A DNA stretch of 64,000 bases from Gliomastix tumulicola (GCA_001599755.1 BCHX01000005.1:8800-72799), one strand, 5' to 3'. Counted from the first letter of the stretch, positions 1 to 10,216 are shown. Program-made: numbers and translations. The notes: a model not told the origin generated them from the letters alone.

Positions 1-64
1 GGGGCTTTTGCGAGGGGCTTTTGCGAGGGGCTTTTGCGAGGGCTTTTGCGAGGGCTTTTGCGAG
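1..64. repeat. 13-bp tandem repeat at the window edge
   Basis: Five degenerate copies of GGGGCTTTTGCGA (three of 13 bp, then two of 12 bp) run head to tail and break down near position 64. The array starts at the first base, so it may continue outside the window. Open frames across it encode only low-complexity Gly/Arg or Ala/Phe repeats and are not taken as genes. Confidence 0.85.
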
Positions 65-100
65 GCTGTGCGAGGTGGAAGAGGAGGAAGAGGAGGAAGA

Positions 101-192
101 GAAGGAAGAGAAGGAAGAGAAGGAAGAGAAGGAAGAGAAGGAAGAGAAGGAAGAGAAGGAAGAGAAGGAAGAGAAGGAAGAGAAGGAAGAGG
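101..192. repeat. 9-bp purine tandem repeat (AAGGAAGAG)n
   Basis: About ten near-perfect copies of AAGGAAGAG, preceded by related GAGGAGGAA units. It is a pure purine/pyrimidine strand-asymmetric tract. The period is a multiple of three, so two frames stay open as Glu/Lys or Gly/Arg/Glu strings; this is a consequence of the repeat. Confidence 0.9.
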
Positions 193-239
193 AGAAAAGT
201 TTCGACATTTTGACTCCGACAATGCGGGGGACTGGGTAG

Positions 240-889
240 AGTCCTCCTTAGGTAAGGTGACTAGGGCTCTGAGCCCATATGCGTTGATGAGGGAAGGCAC
301 GGCTCGAGATTCTATGGAAGGGGGCTTGTGTGGAAGGCGTGAGCCTCGTTGAACACGTCGCGGTCCTTCCATAGTTGACGGCGACCCCCTGTTGGGAGTC
401 CCTTTTGAGGCCCCCTATTACGTGTCACTCGCCTGATTTAGCCTCTTTGAGCACACCGTAAACACAAGGACGTCACGAGTCTCCCTTTGTCTTTATAATT
501 AAGGTTCCTGAGTGTGTGTCAATGCTGTCAGTTCCCCGCCTGAAGTACCTCGTCAGGTTATTACCTACTAGGTAGTAGTAGGTATCGCTCTGGTTATGTA
601 CTTACCGATAGGCCTTCTGTAATATTAAGACTGCATGTCATGACAGTAGCGAAAGATTAGGTACGAGGATGACGTATGCTCCCGGTCACTCGGGGCGTTG
701 GGACATTCTGCCATGGTTGTGAAAGTCTGACGTGCAGTGTCAACCGCGGGGCATGAAAGCTGTACACTACCCAACTGCATCATTATTAAGTCTGGTATGG
801 GAATCTCCGGGCGATACCAAACCTGTCTAAATACAATCAGAACCAATGCCATTATTGAATATTGATTTGCACACTCGCCCCTGCACGCG
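240..889. other. intergenic, no gene seen
   Basis: No supported coding region. It contains a TAGGTAGTAGTAGGTA-type cluster near 567-592, a motif that recurs in other gaps of this window. It lies 3' of the leftward esterase gene. Confidence 0.6.
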
Positions 890-2084
890 TTAGATTTCAA
901 GATACATAGCAGCCCCCAGAGCAAGGGTGAGCATGAGGGTGGCATCTAGACACAGCACGCCCGCCGCGCCCTCGCCGTCACCACCAGCAGCACCAGTAGT
1001 GGTCTCTGCAGGGGATTCAGCCCCAGTGGACGTAGTGGCATCTCCACTAGTGGTTGTCTCGTCGGCAGCAGAGCTAGTCGTCGTCTCCTCAGAAGAAGTA
1101 GAGGCGGAGGACGTGGTAGGCGTGGTTGAGGACGTCTCCTTGTCTGATGTAGTGGCCTCCTCGGTAGTCGTCTCAGTCGACGACTCGGCCTCTGTTGTAG
1201 TAGTGTCGCTGGCCTCTGTGGTGGTAGACGAAGGCTTTGTAGTAGTTGTAGTTGTTGTTGTCTTGGAAGCACTCGACGAGGTTGTCGTCTCATCCGACCC
1301 ACCACCGGCCGCCTCAACTCTTTCCTTCACCCAGGCGGCGGCGTCGTTCGAGTAGAGGTCAAAGTAGTTCAGGTGGTCAGCAACCACGTCACCGCCAGCA
1401 CAGATGGGGTCATCGCGGGCACAGTAGTCCCGCAGGCGATCGCCATACTTGGCCATGTTGGAGGTCTGCTCCTCCGTTCTAGGGAAGAGACCGTTGCTGC
1501 CTGACCCGCTGAGGACGTTGAAGGGCTGATTGGCGGTATGGCGCGTGTCTCCAAAGATCAGAGCGGCCGCGACTGAGCTCATTGTCAGCATCCAATTGAC
1601 TCAATCCTTGCACAACAGAGAAAAGGAACATACTCCTGCTGCCAGGCACCTTGTCAGCGTCGAGTCCCTTGCTCTTCTCCTGCACGCAGTCCTGGAAGAA
1701 GACGCCACCGCCGCCACCCAGCACGTCTCCCACCACGTGACCTCCTTGCGAGAACCCGCTGACGACAAGCCTCGAATCGGGACACCGCTCGCTGTACGCG
1801 GTGATCTGCTTGACGCCGTTGGCCTGCCCTTCGGTCACGGAGTCGCAGTACGGCGCCGGCAGCGGGTTATAGTACTGGATGTCCTCGTAGTCGCAGCTGA
1901 GGTTGTCTTCTCCGATCTGCCCGCAGATGGCCTCCACCAGCTTGCCCTGGCGGCCCGGATACGGCTCGTTGTTGCCCCGGGCGAGGAAAACGTGCACGTC
2001 TGTGCAGTCGGCACGTGCGTCAAGTCCTTGGGCGCTGTGCGCCAACGCGAGAAGAGCGTGCGCCTGGAGGGTCGTAGAGCGCAT
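890..2084 (-). CDS. Secreted cutinase / acetylxylan-esterase family (CE5) protein with Ser/Thr-rich GPI-type tail
   Basis: Two exons (2084-1634 and 1572-890) split by a 61-bp intron give 377 aa. Seen: a signal-like N-terminus starting MRSTTLQAHALLALAHS, the nucleophile elbow GFSQGG (Ser about 112), FGD-RHT after the splice, then DDPICAGG (Asp about 205) and ADHLNYF (His about 217), which is the CE5 Ser-Asp-His triad order. About 110 residues rich in Thr, Ser and Glu follow, then a hydrophobic end consistent with a GPI signal. Family knowledge: CE5 enzymes hydrolyse cutin polyester or acetyl groups on xylan; which applies here cannot be told. A Gly run (GGGGG) sits just after the nucleophile loop. 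The start chosen is the Met giving a signal peptide; an in-frame Met 14 codons upstream is less likely. Confidence 0.85.
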
Positions 2085-3241
2085 CGTGACGGCGAGAAAA
2101 TTGTGATGTTCAGCCTGGAAAAACAAGACGAGAGGTGGAAGAAGAACACGCGAGGTCAGGGTGCAGGGATTTTGTGCGGAAATTGAGTCAGTTCACGGTC
2201 CACTCTGACGGCTGTGACCTACCGCCGTTCGTCGCGATACGAGACAACTGATAACGTCTCCAGCGTTCAGGGGTAAAATCCTCCGACACAAGGCGCTACT
2301 GCAGGCTAGTGACGACAAGTCTCGATAAGTGGCCTCGTCGACAACCCCGGTTTGTTTTGGATCGATCGTGCTACCCGGTAGCTACTTGCAACCTCACGAC
2401 GGGTATACGATGATACCGTGCTCGCGATAAGGAGAGGAGCATCGCGATGCATTTCTTGAGGTAAGGAGTCGATGGGACCATTGCACAGTCAAGGACTAGG
2501 CCGGGTTGGAAGGCCAACAACGCGGTCAAGGATCCCTGTCGACGAAATTTTGAAGATGGATGCTGGCAGCATGCGAATGTTATTAGTCCATGTTGTGAGA
2601 TCCGGTGTCCTTTGGCGAAGGCATTTTGCGATCACCATCGAAGTCTGGTTCGTGCGACATACAGACCGAAGACAAGCGCATAAAATTGTCTACCAACGTA
2701 ATGATCGGGTATCATCCCTTACTTGAGGGTCGGACGCGTTATACGGCCTGCGACTGGCGCTTTCGGAGCCACATTTCGAGGGGTGAGAGGTATTGATGGA
2801 CCAACTCTATCGATTCATTGGAGAGTGACTTCCACCGGCGTATGTCGAGAAAGTTCGTTGAGGAACAAGCTGCAAGCTTAGGCAAAATGAAGATATTCAA
2901 TCAGCAATAACGATTAGCTTGGGGGAGTCAAGAATCAGTTTGAGCGTGTCAACACTCAAGAGCCTGTCGATCCTCGCCACGTATGCAAGTTGCGGAGAAA
3001 GGCCGCGAGTCGGGGTCTCGGAGTCTTCGCAAGAGGAGAATGGTGAAAGATGAAGGGGGGTTGGGGTTGCAGAAGCGACCCAAGACTTGACATTGGGTGT
3101 AACGCTGGAGGAGATGGGCCGATAAACCGGATGTTGATTCGTCCGCTGTCGCATTGGAGTTCTTGGGTCCTTATCGCTCGTCATTCTGCGGCTTGGAGCT
3201 TGACTGGCCGGGTAAATGGAGCGAAGCGTTACGGGCGCAGG
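2085..3241. other. intergenic, no gene seen
   Basis: About 1.15 kb between the divergently transcribed esterase (-) and P450 (+). Open frames here are short, lack domain features and have no plausible splice structure. It probably holds both promoters. Confidence 0.6.
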
Positions 3242-3248
3242 TATATAA
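3242..3248 (+). promoter_or_regulatory. TATA box of the P450 gene
   Basis: TATATAA lies 105 bp upstream of the P450 start codon, a normal distance for a fungal core promoter with a short leader. Confidence 0.55.
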
Positions 3249-3352
3249 GGGCGGTGCCTGGATTGCGTGTCGCGCAGGTCGTGTCCCTTTTGAACCCAGA
3301 ATGTTTGCGTAGCTTTCGATCAAGACCAAACATATCCAATCCATTGAATACC

Positions 3353-4987
3353 ATGCTGGCTCTGCTGTCTGCGCTCCCGAAGCTTAGCATTGGCAATGCC
3401 CTCACAGTCTTGCCTCTGGTAGGTCAGCCCTCTCGGAGCACACGCATGCGACGTATACTGACCTGGTGAATAGCTCGTCGTGCTGAGTATTGTCATCGTC
3501 GCCCTATACCGTCTCAAGATCCATCCCCTATCCGCATTCCCTGGTCCTCCTCTTCTTGGTGTCACGGGCCTCCCGACTGCGTGGAAGAGCTATGTGTCTG
3601 GCACGTTTGCCCGCCAGACGCCTCTCTTGCACAGCAGATACGGTCCTGTCGTCCGCATAGGCCCCAACCACATCTCTGTCGACGGAAGCATCGGCTGGTC
3701 TGAGGTGTATGGCCGAAGACCCGAGTTCAGCAAGCATCTGAACTATCTGTTCGACCAAGATCATCTCTGCCTGATCGGCGCGCCCAGGGATGTTCACCGC
3801 ACGCAGAGGCGTCAGCTAGGCCATGCCTTCAGCGACGCCTCCCTGGCCGAACAGGAGCACTTCATCAAGAAGCAAGTCGATCTGTTGATGTGGCGATTGA
3901 CGGAGCACGCGAAGGTAGGGAGGGATATCAATATCGTCCGGTGGCTGAATTATGCTACTTTCGATATCATTAGCGACTTGACCTTCTCGTCCAGCTTTGG
4001 AAATCTGGAGAATAGCGCTTACCATCCGTGGGTGATCAACTTCTTCCGTTCGATCCGGGGGGAGGCCCTGCTGCGCTTCATGAGATTGTACCCGGTCGTT
4101 CAGCCCTTCATTAGGGTTATGGGCTGGAGGAATATCAAGATTGCCAACGAGACAAAGCTGAACTCGGCGGCCAAGGCGCTGGAGAGGATGGAGCTGGGCG
4201 AGAAACCTGAGGGTAACGACCGGAAGGACATGACGGAGTACATGATGCGGAAGAATCGCGACGGTGCTCCAGGGCTGTCGGATATTGAAACCGTGGTCAA
4301 CGCGATGATTCTGATCGGAGCGGGCAGCGAGACGACGGCAACCGCGATGTCGGGCTTCTTCTTCTACCTCGGTCGGGAGCGGGAGGTGTACAAGAGCCTG
4401 ACGAAGGAGATTAGTGAAGCGTTCCAGAGCGAAGAGGCGATCGGGATGAGGAGCGCTGCTCAGCTGCCGTACCTGCACGCGTGCACCGAGGAGCTTCTTC
4501 GCATCTACCCCCCGGTTGCTGAAACGCCGCCGAGAGTTTCTCCTGGCGTTGAAATTGACGGCAAGTTTGTGCCTAAAGGAGTAAGTATTCAATCTGACTG
4601 TGAATAGATGCGGATAACTCACTGACCGACGAACAGACTTGGGTTTCAGTGTATCAGTGGGCAACATTCCGGAACCCCTCGAATTTTGCAGAACCAGACG
4701 CGTTCCACCCAGAACGCTGGCTGCCGACCACGCACCCCTTGTTCGATGCTCGTTTTGCTAGCGACAACAAGGCATCATTCAAGCCTTTCAGCTATGGGCC
4801 GCGCGACTGTATTGGAAAAAACCTGGCGTACGCCGAGATGCGTGTCATCCTGGCACGCGTGCTCTGGCGATTCGACTTCGAGCTGCTGCCGGGGCAGGAG
4901 TCGTGGGCGGACGACCAGGTCACGTTCTTGGTGTGGGAGAAGGGACCGCTGAGAATCAAGCTCACTCCGAGGACGGTCGAAGATTGA
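3353..4987 (+). CDS. Cytochrome P450 monooxygenase
   Basis: Three exons (3353-3418, 3474-4580, 4637-4987) give 507 aa, normal P450 length. A hydrophobic N-terminal anchor is split by intron 1, followed by the proline hinge HPLSAFPGPP. The I-helix oxygen-binding motif AGSETTAT is near residue 305, the K-helix E-x-x-R in EELLRIYPP near 362-365, the PERF-like segment in FHPERWLP, and the heme loop FSYGPRDCIGK with Cys ligand about 449. It should be an ER-bound, CPR-dependent oxygenase. The overall pattern resembles fungal CYP65-type enzymes (for example toxin or isotrichodermin hydroxylases), but that is inference and substrate is unknown. No biosynthetic core enzyme lies nearby, so a detoxification or tailoring role cannot be separated. 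Both introns fall in phase 0. Confidence 0.92.
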
Positions 4988-5359
4988 TGAAAATAACGGT
5001 GACTGAGACGGATGGTTTTGATGAAGAAAGAACCGGAGTTGAACGTTGGAGGATGTGGAGGGGGTGGTGGCTTGTGGAGAGATCTGGTTCAGGGGCCTAG
5101 GTACTAGTAGTCCCCAAGTTGGCGGGGGCAGAAGCCCGTGAAGCCAACCCCAGCCCTAGTAACTTGCAACTAAGCCCTGAAGGGACAAAGGCCGCGTGCC
5201 ACAACGCCCTGTAACACCCCCAAGTGACGTCAGCGTCAGTCAACATCTCGATGAAGGGCCCCCCTTAAGTGCAGCAATGGACCTTGCCCGACTCTATAAC
5301 ACTCCCATTCAGCCCTTCATTTCCATTTCCGCTGCTTCTGTACCCAAGACGATCTCAAC
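4988..5359. other. short intergenic
   Basis: 372 bp between two rightward genes: 3' end of the P450 and promoter of the PAP2 gene. A TAGGTACTAGTAG cluster occurs near 5099-5111. No gene. Confidence 0.6.
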
Positions 5360-6420
5360 ATGGACCCAGAGGATCCCGCTTTCCACCAGCCCGCATGGGC
5401 CGTGCGCCACTTCAACCCGTATCCAGACATCTACGGCAAAAGACCCAGCTTCGGTCTATGGCTCAAGCAAACATGGCCTGACATTATCACCATGATCTTC
5501 ACCGGCGCTGTGGGCCTCCTCGTGTTCCATCTACCGCCTGCACCGTCTCGCTCCATCGCTGTCACCTACGCCAATGGCCAAATCGTCTATCCGGAATTCG
5601 CCTACCCGCAGCGCCAGGTCATCGTGCCCATCTGGCTCGCCACGTTCCTCGCCTCAGGAATCCCCACTGCCGCCATTCTCCTAGCTCAAATACGCATCCG
5701 GTCCTTCTGGGACGCTAACAACGGAATCACAGGCCTGCTCTACGGCCTCGTGACGGCTGCCACCCTCCAGTCTCTGGTCAAGTGGCTCATCGGGGGCCTG
5801 AGGCCGCACTTCCTCGACGTCTGCCGACCAGACCCTGACATTCTGGAGGGAGCAGGCGGTAGCGGGTACGGGAACCTCTACTACACGAGCGAGATATGCA
5901 CTGGAGACGCGTGGGACGTCAGAGACTCCCTCGAGTCGTTTCCGTCGGGGCACTCCACTGCCGCCTTCGCCGGCTTCGTCTACCTGTCTCTCTACCTGAA
6001 TGCGAAGCTCAAGGTGTTTTCGAACTCGGTAAGCTTCGCTCTCTTCTCCACCGTTGCTAAAGTTGGGACTGACAAAGAACACAGCATCCAGCCATGTGGA
6101 AGCTGATACTGCTCTGGGTTCCCATCCTGGGCGCAATCCTCATTGGCGGCAGTCTGACCATCGATGCCTCCCACAACTGGTACGACGTCTTGGTTGGCGC
6201 GATCCTCGGCACGCTCATGGCCTTTTCGGCATACCGGACCGTCTACGCCTCTATCTGGGACTGGAGGTTCAACCACGTTCCGCTTCGCAGAGGAGAAGTA
6301 TTCAAGTATGGGAAAGGCGAGGGATCTGCGGCTAGGCCGAGTCGAAACGGTGGATTCACCAGTCGAGATCAACCATATACAGACTCTCCGGGTCTTCCCA
6401 CCATACGGGAAGAAGTGTGA
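5360..6420 (+). CDS. PAP2-family lipid phosphate phosphatase (DPP1/LPP-like), multi-pass membrane protein
   Basis: Two exons (5360-6028, 6085-6420) give 334 aa with about six hydrophobic segments. The phosphatase signature is present in order: K-x6-RP (Lys 141 to Arg 148-Pro 149), PSGH (His 198) and the third block beginning GGSLTID with His 253 and Asp 257. The family removes phosphate from diacylglycerol pyrophosphate, phosphatidate or related lipids in the ER or vacuole membrane. Odd: block 3 is normally S-R-x5-H, but the Arg position (247) is Leu. The reading is clear in the DNA and the splice is in phase, so this is not a frameshift. Some fungal PAP2 paralogues may share this variant; activity therefore is uncertain. 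Confidence 0.87.
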
Positions 6421-6975
6421 GGGCGACAAGGAAATTGAGCGTCTTAAGGATGCAATGACTGGACAGTCAGGCGAAGCGCCCATCTGCTAGTCCCGCATCA
6501 TGGACCTAACTCTAGATGTACTGGAATAGGTGGATGAGCTGGAGCGCATCTCTGAAGAGCAGCTAGCTGAGGATAAACTAGCCGGCGTACGTCCAGAGCA
6601 CGATCAGGGCCCTCGACAACGGCAACAAGTCTATCTACCACCACTCCGGAACAATGTCTAGGGCACCCAGTATCTCAGTGTTTGTAGTTCTCTTTTGTCT
6701 CTTGGCCACTTCCCCAAAGTCTTGTCGAAACGGCGTTTTGTCCCATGTCAGAGTGCCAACATGCTAGTCGAAGGGTGTCCATACCTGCCACCAATACTCA
6801 CTCACTGCATGAAGACTTCCTGCCATTGAGGCACTACATGTGACTTTCGGAGGTCAAATCTCGGAATTCGTATTCTGTCTAAGAAGAAAGACTAGAATCC
6901 CCTCCCCCTCCTCCTCCTCCTCCTCTCCCTCTCCCATGAATAAGTGCGCTGTGCGCGTCGTCTCCCGCATTCTTT
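6421..6975. other. intergenic with pyrimidine tract
   Basis: No gene seen. A CT-rich tract (CTCC units, about 6900-6935) precedes the hairpin array. Confidence 0.55.
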
Positions 6976-7167
6976 CCCCCAATCAGTGATGGGTGCTTCA
7001 TAGTGCTGACCATGTCTTGCTGCTGAACATGTGTTTTGCCTTTACAGCACTATGAAGCACCCATCAGTTCTCCCCCAATCAGTGATGGGTGCTTCATAGT
7101 GCTGACCATGTCTTGCTGCTGAACATGTGTTTTGCCTTTACAGCACTATGAAGCACCCACCAGTCCG
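6976..7167. repeat. 96-bp tandem duplication of a hairpin-forming unit
   Basis: Two copies (6976-7071 and 7072-7167) are almost identical, differing at about one base in the arms. Each carries inverted arms. In copy 1 the 22-nt arms at 6987-7008 and 7045-7066 are perfect complements around a 36-nt loop. In copy 2 the arms are 7083-7104 and 7141-7162 with a single mismatch. The loop holds a further small inverted pair (CATGT/ACATG). Directly seen by comparing bases. Confidence 0.9.
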
Positions 7168-7228
7168 AGGCTGCGATCTTGGAATCCTCGGTATTTTCAT
7201 GTAAGGATTCCAAAGGTCGCAACCTCGG
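7165..7228. repeat. Imperfect inverted repeat (third hairpin)
   Basis: Arms 7165-7188 and 7204-7228 pair with one mismatch and a small bulge around a 15-nt loop. Sequence is unrelated to hairpins 1 and 2, which it abuts. Confidence 0.85.
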
Positions 7229-7246
7229 ACATCTTGTCAAGATCAC

Positions 7247-7293
7247 CTGCCGTGTCTGACCTCCCATGATTGCCGGGAGGGCAGACACGGCAG
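7247..7293. repeat. Inverted repeat (fourth hairpin), 19-bp stem
   Basis: Arms 7247-7265 and 7275-7293 match at 18 of 19 positions around a 9-nt loop. This is GC-rich and would be a very stable stem in RNA of either strand. Confidence 0.9.
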
Positions 7294-7381
7294 TGTCAAC
7301 AATCTTGCAAGGGCGACCCCCCGCAGTGTCGACAATCTTGCAAGGGTGACCCCCCGCAGTGTCGACGATCTTGCAAGGGCG
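7290..7381. repeat. 33-bp tandem repeat, nearly three copies
   Basis: Units start at 7290, 7323 and 7356 and differ at a few bases. Period 33 keeps a frame open on the minus strand (Gly-x-Pro-Cys-Lys-Ile-Val-Asp-Thr-Ala-Gly repeats), which is why a long minus open frame spans it; that frame is not believed coding. The repeat ends just 3' of the stop of the small gene at 7389-7645. Confidence 0.9.
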
Positions 7382-7388
7382 GCCCTGC

Positions 7389-7645
7389 CTAGCAGAGGCA
7401 CCCGCCAGGGCCCAAGTAAGTATTACCTGTTGGACCCTGACGGGGTCTACCGAACTGCTCGCGATTGTACTGAGTCGTGTGAGAGTTAGAAACCAGTCAA
7501 TGTAGAAAGGTTGGACACGACTTACATTGCAGAAGCAGACCTTGCCTTTGAGGCAAGCTTTTGGGTGTGTATGTGGCTCAAGTTTTTCTTCAACTACGTG
7601 GCAGGGTGGGACCAAGTCGGGTGGTATATTCTCTTGGTCGGCCAT
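7389..7645 (-). CDS. Candidate 66-aa Cys-containing protein of unknown function
   Basis: Not recognised. Exon 1 (7645-7526) starts in an excellent context (GCCGCCATGG) and reads MADQENIPPDLVPP, ending in KVCFCN. A GTAAGT donor follows, then a 56-bp intron with a CTAAC branch site, and exon 2 (7469-7389) reads YNREQFGRPRQGPT and ends GGCLC-stop. Six Cys occur, including two C-x-C pairs (37/39 and 64/66). There is no signal peptide or membrane segment, so it is probably cytosolic or nuclear. C-x-C pairs recall small metal-binding proteins, but the Cys density is low and this is speculation. An upstream TATA at 8661-8666 and a CT-rich, intron-like leader suggest a real transcript. Existence rests on splice sites and start context only. 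Confidence 0.45.
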
Positions 7646-8660
7646 GGCGGCGGACAGGAGGCCTTCGCTGGTTAGGCTCATGCAATTAATTCAAAGTACA
7701 ATCGACAGACTTACTTGATGAAATCATTGCGTCGGGAGGAGTGTCATTTCGCTTTGAAGTGGGATTGATCTTTATGAATGACGGGATTGACTTTCGAGCG
7801 AGCTGCGTAGATCTTGGACAATGGCAAGCTTGCTATGCGTCTTTGTCTGTGGCCCTGTAGAGAGGTTAGGAGGGGAGAGACAACCAGAGGGCGAAGGGGA
7901 AGACCAACCGGTTGACAAGGAGTTGGAGATGACGATGTGAAGAATGGTCAAGAAGACGAAGAGTCTTAATTTGCCTCGCCGCGTTCTGATGGTAATGATT
8001 GATTGAACGGGTGCGGAACGATGGCGGAAGAGTCTGTCTGTGATGGTGTGTGAGTAGGGGTGACAGGAGGGCAACGAAGCGGAGAGAAGAGTGAAGAAGC
8101 GCCGCGGGGCAGAGAAAGAAATCAGACAGCAAGACTAACCGAAATAGGATGAAAGGTTCCACTCTTCTGGCGCAGATTGCGAAATGCTTTGGAGTTTGGG
8201 AAGGAAGTGGAAGTGCGCGCGATGGAAGCAGATCGAACTGGCGCCAGATTTTGGCGAATCTCAGGTTTCCGTGCAGCGTGAAACTTGGAGAAACGAGTGG
8301 ATGAAGTGCACGATGACTTGTGTGCAAGAGAAGAAACGGAGAGTGATGAAAGATCCGTGAAAGATGAGATGAGATGGCACGCGTAGAGCTGTGCGGCCTC
8401 GAGTGGTGCGGGGAGCTGCCACTGCGAAGGAGAGGAACCTGTGTACGAGGCGACGGCCTCTGGCGCTTTCTCGGAACTCCAATGGAGAACGGAGAGGCCA
8501 ATGCACGCTTGGTAATGGAGAGAAAGGAATGTGTAGATGGAAGTGTGGTGGTGGATGTGATGGATGGTGCACGAGGGTGGGAGATGAGGAGTGGTACTTG
8601 GGGGGGAGAGTGTGTTTGTGAGAGGATGAAGGAATGAAATTCTGAGGGCCCGTGGAGGAA
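7646..8660 (-). promoter_or_regulatory. Probable long 5' leader of the small gene at 7389-7645
   Basis: On the minus strand this region is pyrimidine-rich with few long purine stretches, typical of a fungal promoter/leader. It holds intron-like signals: CTAACCTCTCTACAG ending at about 7857, and a GTAAGT at about 7709-7714. A short upstream ORF starts near 7747 (seven codons), and another ATG follows near 7724. Long minus open frames here (for example 7866-8501) are Ser/His/Pro/Leu-rich composition artefacts. Confidence 0.35.
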
Positions 8661-8666
8661 TTTATA
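8661..8666 (-). promoter_or_regulatory. TATA box (minus strand)
   Basis: TATAAA on the minus strand in CTCCTATAAATTCC, about 1.0 kb upstream of the small-gene start and 260 bp beyond the 3' end of the next minus gene. It could drive a transcript with a long leader. Confidence 0.35.
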
Positions 8667-8923
8667 GGAGGAAGGAAAGAAGGTTCGAGATTCGGGAGCG
8701 GTTAATCTGCGGCAAGTCTCAGTCCGGGACGTGAGTGCTCCCGGTGCCGTCCTTCAGGAGCCTTGCCGCCCTGTAGAGCCCTGTAACTAACTGAGGTACC
8801 TGTAACACTCAGAGTACCGATGCATTCTTGCAAAAAAAGCCCTAAAATTCCTTCTAAAAAGCCTTATAATAATCGTTTCCCGCTGGTGACCCTTCTCCAT
8901 GTCGATTATGATCCAGGGGTCGC

Positions 8924-9952
8924 CTAGCTGTCCCCTTCGCTCTTCTCCCCAACTCCAGCGAATGTCTTCAACCTCGGCGCCGGCACAGCTCCTCTGCAAT
9001 GCCACTCTACCTTCTGTATGTTTCCTTCCAGACTGTCCGTGATATACAGCGTCTTGTGCTCGGGTCCCCCGAAGCAGCAGTTCGTCAGGTTGATCCCCTT
9101 GGTGCCACTTTCAATCCTCGCCTTCGGAACTCCGTGCGTGTCAACCACGAACACGCTGCCCAGACTCGGATGACAGATAAACAGATTCCCCTCTTCGTCC
9201 AATGCCAGCCCGTCTGGTCCCACGTTACCGAACGATTGAAAGAACACGCCCACTTTTGATGTCGTCCCGTCGGCGTGCAGAGGAAGCCGCCACACCTGAT
9301 TCGAACGCGTCATCGCGACGTAGAGAAAGCGCTCGTCGTTTGACAGAACGAGCCCGTTGGGGGATATACCATTCTCGACGAGTGTGTCGAGCTTTCCACC
9401 TGGCGAGAGGCGGTAGACTTTTCCTGTTTGGTCCGTCATCCCCGTCTGGCCCTGGTCCGTGAAGTAGACGTTTTGCTTGGAGTCGATGATCAGGTCGTTT
9501 GGCCCTTTGAACCTCTCGAGATTCTTCCTCGCCAACCTGGGACCGATCTTTCCAGTCGAGGGGTCGAACTTCAAGATTCCCTATGCGAGCGAACAGTCAT
9601 GTGAGCCCCTACTCCCCGTCCAGGTTTCAGCAACTAATGGTCTCACCTGCTTGTAGTCTGCCACCAGGATATTTCCATCCTGCGTACCAACCAGCCCATT
9701 AGGCTCCCCGTCCCACGTGCAGCACACCTCGACGTTCTTCTCGGTATCGATTCTCAATATCCTTCCATACGGCACATCCACAACGTACAGATTGCCCGCA
9801 TCATCGACGACAGGGCCCTCGAGGAATATGTGCTGGAATGCCCTCGCAAAGCCGCCTCGCCACTCCGAGTCTTTCCCTATGCACCTTTTGTCGTCCGGAA
9901 TGCGGACGTAGAGCTCCGCTTTGATGACGGGAGGGGGAGGATAGAAGTTCAT
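8924..9952 (-). CDS. SMP-30/gluconolactonase/LRE-like beta-propeller hydrolase
   Basis: Two exons (9952-9647, 9580-8924) with a 66-bp phase-0 intron give 320 aa, the usual size for the family. Propeller-type blades are visible: EGPVVDDAGNLYVVD, EPNGLVGTQDGNILVADYK, GPNDLIIDSKQNVYFTD, SPNGLVLSNDERFLYV and GPDGLALDEEGNLFI. The acidic and Asn residues at these turns are the divalent metal ligands in the family. No signal peptide is evident, so cytosolic. Known members hydrolyse sugar lactones or related esters; substrate here is unknown. It stands alone between the hairpin region and the C75 tract. Confidence 0.88.
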
Positions 9953-10137
9953 ATTAGCGATAGCTTCGATGCCTGCCTTTTTTCTTTCTCAGTCAAGGAT
10001 TGTTGAGACGGGGTGGCCAAGATGCTTAGAACTAGTGTGCCGTGAAGGAACTGCATGGTAGTGAGTTCAAAGTCGCGACTATTAGCTGGAAGTCAAAGAT
10101 GACTAGTGATATCCCCTCTTCAACAGAGGTTGACGTC

Positions 10138-10216
<79 letters not shown>

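Noticed and set aside
8..352. Open frames over the edge repeats (Gly/Arg- or Glu/Lys-rich)
   Set aside because: Produced by 9- and 13-bp repeats; no non-repetitive coding sequence, start context or splice signal.
7094..7681. 195-aa minus open frame containing 11-residue repeats
   Set aside because: It is the small gene's exon 1 read through its intron and then through the 33-bp repeat and hairpins; splice sites give a better model.
7866..8501. 211-aa minus open frame rich in Ser, His, Leu, Pro
   Set aside because: Pyrimidine-rich DNA lacks stops; it better fits promoter/leader DNA of the small gene.
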